7,263 bases of DNA from Bacillota bacterium (GCA_023389895.1 JAEWDX010000320.1:1-7263), one strand, 5' to 3'. Shown: positions 1-6,099, numbered from the stretch's first letter. A program made the numbers and translations. The notes: generated by a model from the sequence alone, not told the origin.

Positions 1-1
1 C

Positions 2-67
2 CATCAGCGTTATCAAAAAAGATTAAACGGCTTAAGTCCTTTAGAGTTCAGGGCTCAAGCCGCTTAA
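2..67 (+). CDS. IS3-family transposase (OrfB), C-terminal 21 codons only
   Basis: Reading from base 2 gives HQRYQKRLNGLSPLEFRAQA plus a final A and then TAA at 65-67. The string Y-x-x-x-R-L-x-G-L-S-P-x-E-(F/Y)-R-x-Q-A-A is the typical carboxyl end of the IS3/IS150 OrfB transposase, just after the DDE integrase core (rve family). The rest of the gene, including the catalytic residues and the OrfA/OrfB frameshift site, lies left of the window, so whether the copy is active cannot be judged. It is transcribed toward the toxin-antitoxin operon, which reads the opposite way, so the two converge. The fragment is short, but the motif is very characteristic. Confidence 0.8.
   Translation, partial: HQRYQKRLNGLSPLEFRAQAA
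23..67 (-). terminator. Candidate intrinsic terminator overlapping the transposase stop
   Basis: The inverted repeat has arms at 28-39 (CGGCTTAAGTCC) and 51-62 (GGGCTCAAGCCG) around an 11-base loop, with one mismatch and one wobble pair. Four more pairs (23-26 with 64-67) extend it past a further mismatch. On the minus strand the extended stem is followed by TC and six T residues (20-15), so it could end leftward transcripts coming from rnlAB. On the plus strand it is followed by TATGTTTTT and could end the transposase message. It lies within coding sequence, so part of the pairing may be chance. Confidence 0.45.
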
Positions 68-104
68 TATGTTTTTATTATTTCCACTGTCTACTTGACA
101 GGGA

Positions 105-141
105 GCACTTCATGTTAGTTGTGTCTAACAATTGAAGGTGC
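105..141. repeat. Imperfect palindrome at the IS right end
   Basis: GCACTTCA (105-112) and GTTAG (114-118) pair with CTAAC (125-129) and TGAAGGTGC (133-141), leaving one bulged base and a small internal loop. A second short inverted repeat, CTGTC (87-91) with GACAG (97-101), lies just inside it. Such structure is common at IS ends and overlaps the probable transposase binding site. No function can be shown from sequence alone. Confidence 0.55.
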
Positions 142-167
142 AGTTTACTTTATAATAATTATTTATT

Positions 168-530
168 CTAAATAGAAATACCATGTAATAACAATTTTTT
201 TTGGCTGTTATTTAAGATGGAATTATTAATTATTTGTGGATATTTTCTTAAAGTATTATTAGCTTTAACCCTTAACTCATTTTTTCTTTCTATTTGTACA
301 AAATTAAAAGAATTATAATTTATTTTCCCATTTTCACATAGAATTTCAATGAATCTATCTGAATTGTTCCCCGAATGTAAAATACTATCTATTAGTATTC
401 GTCCTGAACATTCAAATCCATTTTCTCTTTCAAAATTTCTAATTGTGTATATAGGACTATCTGAACTTAGGGTGGTTAGAAGAGCAAAATAAGAAGAGTT
501 ATTTAATTTTTCAATAACAACATTCTCCAT
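168..530 (-). CDS. rnlB: RnlB-type antitoxin
   Basis: This 120-residue protein is close to the length of E. coli RnlB (about 123), the labile antitoxin that binds and silences the RnlA endoribonuclease. It has the family's layout: a short N-terminal strand region, a central G-R-I-L-I-D-S-I-L block followed by N-x-x-D-R-F-I-E-I and a G-K-I turn, then a C-terminal segment with T-L-R-K-Y-P-x-I-I-N and a leucine-rich end. I start it at the ATG at 530. A TTG three bases earlier is possible, but AGGAGG at 543-538 sits at the better spacing (7) from the ATG. It lies 11 bp downstream of the toxin gene, and its ribosome binding site overlaps the toxin stop codon, so translation is probably coupled. 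The call rests on resemblance and on its place next to an RnlA-like toxin. Confidence 0.8.
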   Translation of the reverse strand: MENVVIEKLNNSSYFALLTTLSSDSPIYTIRNFERENGFECSGRILIDSILHSGNNSDRFIEILCENGKINYNSFNFVQIERKNELRVKANNTLRKYPQIINNSILNNSQKKLLLHGISI

Positions 531-537
531 CAATAAA

Positions 538-543
538 CCTCCT
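538..543 (-). promoter_or_regulatory. rnlB ribosome binding site overlapping the toxin stop codon
   Basis: Perfect AGGAGG on the minus strand, seven bases before the ATG at 530. The toxin's TAG (544-542) shares its last bases with this site (TAGGAGG), so a ribosome finishing the toxin is placed on the antitoxin start. It favours ATG at 530 over the TTG at 533. Confidence 0.75.
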
Positions 544-1993
544 AAAATACAGTATAGTACTTATCAAGCAATTCTAAATTGCTAATTATTAAAGACCTAG
601 CTTCATCCATAGTACTTAGAACTCTTGTTACGCCACTTTTATCCCAGTGACCTAATGTATTCCTATGTTTACGATAAAAATTATAAAGTTCGTTAATATA
701 TACCATTTGTTGTTCCGAAAAATGTCTTTGATGTCCTACTTGAAGTTGACGGTCATCAGGAAAATCCTTAACTGGTTCGAAGCAATTAAAACCATAAGAT
801 TCGTCATCTTCCTTTATTATAGCCTTACTAATCAAAATTTTATACAGATAATATTCAATTGCTCTAAGAGCAGGGGTAGCCAAATCTGTATAATCCGGTC
901 TATCCCCTTTTAACATTGTATTAAAAACTGCTTGATTTAGTGTATTAATTAGCTTCTGATCATTGGTTTTTGTTTTACTAAAATTAGGGAGATAGTGATT
1001 AAATTTAAAATTCATTTCGGACTGACTTATATTAATTTCGTGGTAATCATTTAGTACTTCAATTACTTCACCGTTACTTGGAAGAAGCTCTACCACGAGC
1101 ATCATTAGTTCCTCAAGTAGTTTAGATTGCTTTCCTTGAATCGTTGTCGTCCCGTTCTTATAACAAGTTACCACTATCTTATCATTAAAGAGTGATAAGA
1201 TAAAATTTGTACTTTTACTTGCTTTACCTGCTTCTTGAATCTTAATATCACTATTACTAGTCGTAAGAATTTCAAATAACGTAGAAAACTCCTCTAAATC
1301 AATACCTGTAATTGTTACACAACCATCAGAATTATTTTTTATTCCTTTTTTTAATAAAGACTTTTTCGCTAATTCATCTGCTTTTTCGTTATATATTATT
1401 CCGGAATGTGCTTTAACCTTATGAAATTCAATTTCTATACAGCGTTTCATGTCATTTACAAAGACAATATAATCCTTCGATATTGGAGCTTTAGCTTTCC
1501 AATCACCCACTGCCCATTTTTCAATACCTTCATAATCATAAAATACAGCAATTTTTTTATAGCCCTTACCCACCGCATGTGTAATAGCGCTTTGAACACC
1601 TTCAATTTCTCCGGCAACATTCCGAGAATCTAAATAATCCTTATTATTATCCGATCCAATTATTTCTTCTTTAATTCCTTCTTTACCTACCAAAACGGCG
1701 CCATAGCCATAAACTTTTGATTCATTATCGTAACTGCCATCAACAAAAGCAACCAATGTTGTGTCATCAAGTTTATTTATATAATCATCAATTTTCAAAT
1801 TATTATTTTCGTTTTTTTCCACAATCTTTGAAGGTGGTGTATCCTGAACATACTTTTCTGCTTCTTCTTTTGTAGGGAAGCCTTTATAAGCTGCCCCTGC
1901 ATATCCATCTACTTGCTTTTTACATTCATCCCATGTTTCATAAATACCTATAACTCTTCCAACTTTTACCCCGTAGTATTTCTTTTTAGCCAA
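542..1993 (-). CDS. rnlA: RNase HI-RnlA fusion: HEPN ribonuclease toxin with built-in RNase H
   Basis: A 483-residue, three-part protein. Residues 5-50 form a viroplasmin-type (caulimovirus VI) domain, which binds RNA/DNA hybrids at the N-terminus of many bacterial RNases HI. Residues about 78-215 are a type 1 RNase H with the complete catalytic set D85 (VDGSY), E129 (GEIEG), D153 and D206, plus H196 ten residues before D206. Residues about 223-483 match RnlA: a TBP-like repeat domain (223-320, with the strand pair KIVVTCYKNG and TTTIQGK), then a HEPN domain with R377-A-I-E380 and R444-N-T-L-G-H449, the R..E and R-x4-H signatures of RnlA's active site. E. coli RnlA (about 357 aa) starts with another TBP-like domain that is missing here. 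RnlA cleaves mRNA during phage infection. The start is TTG, with AGGGGGAG six bases upstream and an in-frame TAG before it. First gene of the operon with rnlB. Confidence 0.85.
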   Translation of the reverse strand: MAKKKYYGVKVGRVIGIYETWDECKKQVDGYAGAAYKGFPTKEEAEKYVQDTPPSKIVEKNENNNLKIDDYINKLDDTTLVAFVDGSYDNESKVYGYGAVLVGKEGIKEEIIGSDNNKDYLDSRNVAGEIEGVQSAITHAVGKGYKKIAVFYDYEGIEKWAVGDWKAKAPISKDYIVFVNDMKRCIEIEFHKVKAHSGIIYNEKADELAKKSLLKKGIKNNSDGCVTITGIDLEEFSTLFEILTTSNSDIKIQEAGKASKSTNFILSLFNDKIVVTCYKNGTTTIQGKQSKLLEELMMLVVELLPSNGEVIEVLNDYHEINISQSEMNFKFNHYLPNFSKTKTNDQKLINTLNQAVFNTMLKGDRPDYTDLATPALRAIEYYLYKILISKAIIKEDDESYGFNCFEPVKDFPDDRQLQVGHQRHFSEQQMVYINELYNFYRKHRNTLGHWDKSGVTRVLSTMDEARSLIISNLELLDKYYTVF

Positions 1994-2172
1994 ATATTTC
2001 TCCCCCTAAAAATACTTCTCTTATATGCGGAAAATTCAGATTAATGATTTATTATTCACTTAATTATTCAAACTTGTTTAATGCTATTATAGATCTTATA
2101 ATACAAAAACTTCTAAAATGTACTATCTTTTCAGACCTGTTTTTCCTAAGAGTTATCAAGTCAAATAAATAC
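1994..2172 (-). promoter_or_regulatory. Upstream region of the toxin-antitoxin operon, weak promoter candidate
   Basis: These 179 very AT-rich bases separate the TPR gene stop from the toxin start. A perfect TATAAT is present on the minus strand at 2091-2086, with an overlapping TATTAT further up, but neither has a good TTGACA-like box 16-18 bases upstream. TTGACT occurs near 2160 without a -10 partner. No convincing terminator follows the TPR gene. The operon may have its own weak promoter here, be read through from the TPR gene, or both. Confidence 0.3.
2000..2007 (-). promoter_or_regulatory. Ribosome binding site setting a TTG start for the toxin
   Basis: AGGGGGAG on the minus strand lies six bases before TTG at 1993. 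An in-frame TAG further upstream rules out a longer protein. The encoded N-terminus (MAKKKYYGVKVG) is what viroplasmin-type RNases H normally begin with, so the rare start is well supported. A TTG start may hold toxin synthesis below that of the antitoxin, which uses ATG with a perfect AGGAGG. Confidence 0.65.
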
Positions 2173-3459
2173 TTATATCAATACAATATTTATCGCTTTC
2201 CACGATTCTTGTTGTTTCTTTTTATCGAAAGAAGCGATTACATCAAATACTACCTTTAAACCCTCTTTTGCTTCTCCATTAATATCAGATTTATAACAAA
2301 AATAAGATTCCTCAAAGGATTTAATAAAGCAAAAAGGTCTTTCATCTTTTACTTGTATAAGAATTCCAGATAACCCTTTTTTCTGTTGCTTACTGAAACT
2401 CCCTTTTGTTGCCTTTTTATTATCCATTTCGATCGTTGCTTCCCAATATTGTCGACATTTAAATAGAACATCTTTATAACTTATTTCACTGTTAAGGTTT
2501 AAGGAATTGCCTGTATCATGTATCAATTTTTGTACATTATCATTTATACCCCATTCCTTCTTTTCTCTGATCTTTTTAAAAAGTAGCAGGTGAAAGAAAG
2601 ATTCTTCTGATTTATCTAAATCTCTTGATATCATAGCAATATCATAAAGTAAAGTTACAATGCTTTCTATTTTGAATGAAAGTGTAGCAGCCTGATACAT
2701 TTTCTTCAACGCACTTTCCCTATCACCTTTACTTTTATAGACGTTCGCTAACTGATGCACTATCCACCAATCTACTTTCTTATGTCTGGTTAGGTCCATT
2801 AAAATTTTTATTGCTTCATCAAGATTTCCCATCTGTTCGTATGCTTGAGCCTCCAAGCACAAAAAGAATTTTTTTTCTTGATTAGCTTCTTTTATAATAA
2901 ACCTCACTAAATCAATTGCTTCTTGATATTTTCTTTGATGTATCAAACACCTAATTTTATGGTGATGCCAAATTAAGTAGTTACTCCATCCCGTTGACCC
3001 TTTCGCAAGGGAAATAGGTTTCTTTTCCAAGGTATTAGGATCTATTATTTCTACCCATTTCGAAGCAATGTCCCATTTTTTAAATTGTTTAGCCTTCTTT
3101 AACACAAACAATATAGTAGTATTCTTTGGTAGATCATCTGGGTTTAAATTCATTATTTTATTTACAATAGGCAAAACACTTCCCAAAGAAGATGTCTCAC
3201 TCATAGTCTTTAACTTTCCAATATAAGTCCATATAACTTCATTTCTAAACCAGTCATACTCAATAAAATCCTCGCTATATTCACTAACAAAGGATTGAGC
3301 TTCTTTATACATATTTAACTTACGGAGACAATGTAGGTAGCCCGCGGCAACATATTTATCCCTTGTATTATTTCCCCATAAATCTTGATAAATTGACAAC
3401 GCCTCTTTTAGATTACCTTGTTTTCTTAAAGAGTTCGCCAATTGTTGTACATTCCCCAC
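2173..3459 (-). CDS. TPR protein with C-terminal cold-shock/OB-like domain, unknown role
   Basis: A 428-residue soluble protein with no signal peptide or membrane segment. Helical TPR-type repeats fill most of it. The clearest are residues 3-30 (ANSLRKQGNLKEALSIYQ), 164-190 (HQRKYQEAIDLV), 198-226 (EAQAYEQMGNLDEAIKILM) and 234-262 (HQLANVYKSKGDRESALKK). Residues about 361-428 look like a cold-shock/S1-type OB fold: GLSGILIQV, then PFCFI in the place of RNP1 (K-G-F-G-F-I), YFCYKSDI in the place of RNP2, and G-x-x-V-x-F-D-V with a K-rich turn, ending in KAINIV. TPRs usually bind proteins, and cold-shock domains bind single-stranded RNA or DNA, so an RNA-linked scaffold is plausible but inferred. 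The start is GTG, with AAGGTGA placed about right. It reads the same way as rnlAB, 179 bp upstream of it. I do not recognise a named family. Confidence 0.75.
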   Translation of the reverse strand: MGNVQQLANSLRKQGNLKEALSIYQDLWGNNTRDKYVAAGYLHCLRKLNMYKEAQSFVSEYSEDFIEYDWFRNEVIWTYIGKLKTMSETSSLGSVLPIVNKIMNLNPDDLPKNTTILFVLKKAKQFKKWDIASKWVEIIDPNTLEKKPISLAKGSTGWSNYLIWHHHKIRCLIHQRKYQEAIDLVRFIIKEANQEKKFFLCLEAQAYEQMGNLDEAIKILMDLTRHKKVDWWIVHQLANVYKSKGDRESALKKMYQAATLSFKIESIVTLLYDIAMISRDLDKSEESFFHLLLFKKIREKKEWGINDNVQKLIHDTGNSLNLNSEISYKDVLFKCRQYWEATIEMDNKKATKGSFSKQQKKGLSGILIQVKDERPFCFIKSFEESYFCYKSDINGEAKEGLKVVFDVIASFDKKKQQESWKAINIVLI

Positions 3460-3479
3460 GATAAATCACCTTTGTCTTA

Positions 3480-3508
3480 ACTATATTTTTCTAACACAAA
3501 TATGGTAA
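3480..3508 (-). promoter_or_regulatory. Probable sigma-A promoter of the TPR gene
   Basis: On the minus strand, TTACCA (3508-3503, four of six consensus bases) is followed after exactly 17 bases by TATAGT (3485-3480, five of six). Transcription would begin near 3473, just before the AAGGTGA ribosome binding site and about 14 bases ahead of the GTG start. The leader would therefore be short. Spacing and position are good, but AT-rich DNA yields chance matches. Confidence 0.4.
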
Positions 3509-3586
3509 ATACAAACTTTTATTCCATTCGCTTGAAGCAGCACTAAAAGTAATATTATCATAAATTGCAGTTAGATTTACGAAATA

Positions 3587-3602
3587 TAGGAAAATTATCC
3601 TA
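3587..3602. repeat. Small palindrome upstream of the TPR gene
   Basis: TAGGA (3587-3591) and TCCTA (3598-3602) form an inverted repeat around six A/T bases. It lies about 80 bp upstream of the candidate promoter of the TPR gene. An operator is possible, but no regulator can be named and a chance match is likely. Confidence 0.2.
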
Positions 3603-3644
3603 AAACATTTATAACTATTAATAATTATATATAAAGTTATTTTA

Positions 3645-3827
3645 GACGGCGGTCAACAAAGTGAGGGAGGTTACAGTTATCATATTAATATAAATGTTTG
3701 GAAAAAGAGACCTAATGGTAGTATTAGTACAAGAGAAGGACATGAACATGCGGATGTTTTTCCGAGAAAATGGATGGCCATGTTAGATTGGCTAGACAAA
3801 AAACCTTCACAACCAAAATTATCATAG
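3645..3827 (+). pseudogene. C-terminal remnant of an unidentified protein gene
   Basis: Sixty plus-strand codons end at TAG (3825-3827) and read like real protein: D-G-G-Q-Q-S-E-G-G-Y-S-Y-H, then INVWKKRPNGSISTREGHEH, then ADVFPRKWMAMLDWLDKKPS. Upstream the frame runs only through AT-rich DNA to a stop near 3610, with no ATG, GTG or TTG and no ribosome binding site, so this is the tail of a gene whose front is gone. Local base composition is richer in G than its surroundings and the strand is opposite to the neighbours, both consistent with a captured fragment. I cannot name the family. The G-H-E-H followed by W-x-x-M-L-x-W-L vaguely recalls an alpha/beta-hydrolase C-terminus, which is only a guess. 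Confidence 0.5.
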
Positions 3828-4139
3828 TGAATTAGTATTTAAAGGTTGAGGTGTAATAAGACATTAGAAATATTGGAATGTCATTGAAGGGAACACGATA
3901 TATACCATTGAGCCGGTAGAATATAAAAAATCATCTGCCATTAGGTTAACTCATTGATATAGTAATATGACTACTATCACCTTTTCGATCAGAAACTCCC
4001 TTGGATTCATAGAATTTCTAATAGGGATTTTACCAACTCTACCTGAGCAAGTCATCCTCAAAATTTTTGAGAACCTCCCTTTTTAAAGTAGATTCAGGTC
4101 AACTATGTAGAAATAAATGATCTTATTGTGCTAACGGGT

Positions 4140-4177
4140 AGCTTTATAAAATAATTGATGAACTATTTTATAAAGCT
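4140..4177 (+). terminator. Perfect 14-bp inverted repeat, possible plus-strand terminator
   Basis: AGCTTTATAAAATA (4140-4153) and TATTTTATAAAGCT (4164-4177) are exact inverse complements around a 10-base loop. Only on the plus strand does a short T-run follow (TTTAC), so any terminator activity would face rightward transcription. It is very AT-rich, so a weak stem or a protein-binding palindrome is equally possible. It lies 85-120 bp beyond the tnsD stop. Confidence 0.35.
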
Positions 4178-4207
4178 TTTACTTGTATTCAGTAGTCTAC
4201 AATCTGA

Positions 4208-4231
4208 GAGAGCTAATTAAAATTAGCTCTC
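4208..4231. repeat. Perfect 11-bp inverted repeat just after tnsD
   Basis: GAGAGCTAATT (4208-4218) and AATTAGCTCTC (4221-4231) are exact inverse complements separated by two bases. It forms a compact hairpin about 30 bases past the tnsD stop on the transcribed strand. There is no U-tract after it on either strand, so it is not a classic terminator. It could stabilise the 3' end of the tns message or bind a protein. Confidence 0.4.
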
Positions 4232-4261
4232 AGCTTGAGACAAGAAGCTTTGTTCAAAAAG

Positions 4262-6088
4262 TTATTTATATAGATCCGTTATTACATCTTCGTTAATCGT
4301 CATTTTTAGTCCCGCAGACCTTCTTAATTTCCATTCCTTTATTTCTTCTTCATTTTCTTTTAATTTCTCAATACAATATTTTATTCTCCTTTTTTGAAAC
4401 ATTTCTATATCTTCAGCACAATTGTGAATAGTATCACAGCTTTCAGGAAGTTTATGTAAGTGTTTTTGTAATAGAGCTCTCTTACCTATCTCCGTACCAA
4501 TACTTGATATAGTAATACGTACAGGAGGTTCATAACTTAAAATAGTATTAACTGCATTTTTTATTTCGTCTTTTAATAATATGTCTCTCAAGGTCCAATC
4601 TACTTTACCTTGATTATCATTTTCTCTATCCTTTTTAGGAGCATTTTCTTTGAGCCATTCATTATCATTTCTATAAAGAAAAGAATACAGCGCAGGATGA
4701 ATTGATCTTAATTCAGTAACACTCTTCTCCGGATTTGCTTTAATTAATGCATTCCATTCAAATTTCTTTTTCTTTAACATTTCATCTATTTCAGAATTAG
4801 ATTCACTCTTTCCGTCATTATTAATATTTGCGTATTTTATTATCGTTTTCGTATCAACATTTAATTGCTTTGCAACAGATCTATAGCTCATTTTTTTATT
4901 TTCTATTAAATCCACAACAGTATTTATCCATAATTCACCAAACTGTTTAACTCGGGTTATTTTATACAAATCTTCAGTATCTCTGTCATTCCTTGTATAA
5001 TGAAAACCACATTCGCATCGAAATGTCCCGATTATTCGCTTTGTTTTTGAGCAGACACTAATTTCTACATTTGGTATTGTAAAATCATTATAGTGATTTG
5101 CTGCTTTATTTAAACAAAGATATGGCCCCTTACCGAAAGGATTAAATCCTTTTTCATAAACATCACCTATAGTTTTAAGGGTTTCACCCATAAAAAGGAT
5201 AAATAAAATATGACGAATAGGATGAAAGGATTTTCTATGTTTCCTTGTTATTTCTTTCAACCAACAGGACGATTCTTCATAGCACACTTTGGATTGCAAA
5301 ATATTTAATGTCTCATCACCATAAAAGAATTGAAACTGTTTAGCCAATTCTTTTTGATTTACAAAAGTTCCTTTTTTTGTAGCAAGTCTTTTTCTCATTA
5401 ATAACATTTTATATCTTCTCTGAAGTTCTTTTAAATCGAAATTAAGTTGTCTAGTTGCTAGGATAATACATTGTTCGGCGACAGCTCGCAATTTCTCAAA
5501 GGTTTCCTGATTATTAATTTTTAAACTGGGGTTCAAACTACTTCCTTCTTCCGCCGAACAGAACACATTCCTTTCTTTTGAACGAAACAAAATACTGCTT
5601 TTTTTTAAAAGAGTTCTGTGCTTTAAACATATATATACACCAGGTAGCTGATGAGCAAGATGCCAATAAGTTTCACCATGATTTTTAATGTCCTCTTCTA
5701 TGCATTCATTACAATGGTAAAAATACTGTTTTTCCTTAATACCGCTGGCCATAACTCCTGTTGTCATATGTATGGCACACTTATGCTCTCCACTTTTCAT
5801 AGATTTTTTCACAAAATTTCTTTTATCTAGGGGGATAAAATTCGTATAAAAATTATAAAATGTATGATCATTAATTATTCTGTCAACATCTGTTTGTACA
5901 AAGGTATTCAAATGACTGCACATAATTTTTAGGTTGGTGGGTAAGTCTGGTACGGCTAACTGCATTGAATGTCCGAATAAATCTTTAGAAGTATACTTGG
6001 GGCTTTGATTAAGACTATATATATGATATCTAGCCACAAAGCTGTATAACAACTCGTCAGAATAAAATCTTGGTAGAAAGCCGACCAT
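4262..6088 (-). CDS. tnsD: TnsD, target-site selector of a Tn7-like transposon (TniQ family)
   Basis: TnsD binds the chromosomal attachment site and recruits TnsC for insertion. Numbered from the ATG at 6088 (608 residues), the N-terminal TniQ domain opens with FLPRFYSDELLYSFVARYH and carries the zinc motif C126-x2-C129 with C154-x2-H157, around the family's GETYWHLAHQLPGVYIC block. Then come CWLKEITRKHRKSF (from 275), a second probable zinc site (C325, C346, C358, C360; GTFRCECGFHYTR), a helix-turn-helix (385-419, MSYRSVAKQLNVDTKTIIKY), and the TnsD C-terminal block with LYSFLYRND, VDWTLRD and EWKLRRSAGL. E. coli TnsD is about 508 aa and lacks the second zinc/HTH insert. An ATG at 6097 would add three residues, but AAGGATGG fits the spacing to 6088. 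The gene follows tnsC by 11 bp. No tnsE follows in the window. Confidence 0.9.
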   Translation of the reverse strand: MVGFLPRFYSDELLYSFVARYHIYSLNQSPKYTSKDLFGHSMQLAVPDLPTNLKIMCSHLNTFVQTDVDRIINDHTFYNFYTNFIPLDKRNFVKKSMKSGEHKCAIHMTTGVMASGIKEKQYFYHCNECIEEDIKNHGETYWHLAHQLPGVYICLKHRTLLKKSSILFRSKERNVFCSAEEGSSLNPSLKINNQETFEKLRAVAEQCIILATRQLNFDLKELQRRYKMLLMRKRLATKKGTFVNQKELAKQFQFFYGDETLNILQSKVCYEESSCWLKEITRKHRKSFHPIRHILFILFMGETLKTIGDVYEKGFNPFGKGPYLCLNKAANHYNDFTIPNVEISVCSKTKRIIGTFRCECGFHYTRNDRDTEDLYKITRVKQFGELWINTVVDLIENKKMSYRSVAKQLNVDTKTIIKYANINNDGKSESNSEIDEMLKKKKFEWNALIKANPEKSVTELRSIHPALYSFLYRNDNEWLKENAPKKDRENDNQGKVDWTLRDILLKDEIKNAVNTILSYEPPVRITISSIGTEIGKRALLQKHLHKLPESCDTIHNCAEDIEMFQKRRIKYCIEKLKENEEEIKEWKLRRSAGLKMTINEDVITDLYK

Positions 6089-6099
6089 ATTGACCATCC

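Larger units (their letters stand above)
1..142 (+). mobile_element. Right end of an IS3-family (IS150-like) insertion sequence, partial
   Basis: The window opens inside an insertion sequence. A transposase C-terminus (2-67) is followed by about 75 bp of non-coding DNA that ends in GGTGCA at 137-142. Read from the outside on the minus strand, the end is TGCACCTTCAATTGTTAGAC. It begins with the TG that IS3-family ends usually carry and resembles IS150-type ends (TG, short AT-rich stretch, GTTAGACA). The outer part folds back on itself (105-141). The exact boundary (142, possibly 143) is inferred, because the left end and any 3-4 bp target duplication lie outside the window. The element stops 25 bases short of the rnlB stop codon. 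Confidence 0.75.
3828..4261. other. Intergenic stretch between the gene remnant and tnsD
   Basis: About 430 bp with no convincing intact gene. A plus-strand frame of 29 codons (3868-3957, including VIEGNTIYTIEPVEYKK) and a minus-strand frame of 34 codons (4055-3951) look slightly protein-like but lack start signals or recognisable relatives, so they may be further gene debris. A short perfect hairpin CTCAAAA/TTTTGAG lies near 4056-4070. Two stronger inverted repeats near the right side are listed separately. The Tn7-like right/left end repeats were not recognised here. Confidence 0.4.

Noticed and set aside
531..533. TTG at 533 as the start of rnlB
   Set aside because: It is directly followed by an ATG better spaced (7 bases) from the perfect AGGAGG; TTG would be only 4 bases away.
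665..913. Plus-strand open frame of 82 codons
   Set aside because: It lies entirely antisense to the HEPN part of the toxin, has no ribosome binding site and encodes a low-complexity I/F/K-rich string. It is a shadow.
1406..1633. Plus-strand open frame of 75 codons
   Set aside because: Antisense to the RNase H domain, whose catalytic motifs are clear on the other strand.
542..1993. Ordinary viroplasmin-type RNase H gene
   Set aside because: Such RNases H are usually about 200-250 residues. About 260 more follow with HEPN signatures and an RnlB-like gene downstream.
2044..2259. Plus-strand open frame of 71 codons at the toxin-TPR junction
   Set aside because: It overlaps the end of the TPR gene on the opposite strand, has only AT-rich composition and lacks a ribosome binding site. 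An antisense peptide cannot be excluded but nothing supports it.
3460..4261. CRISPR array, tRNA or other RNA gene in the gap
   Set aside because: No spaced direct repeats, no cloverleaf and no riboswitch-like core could be found by eye.
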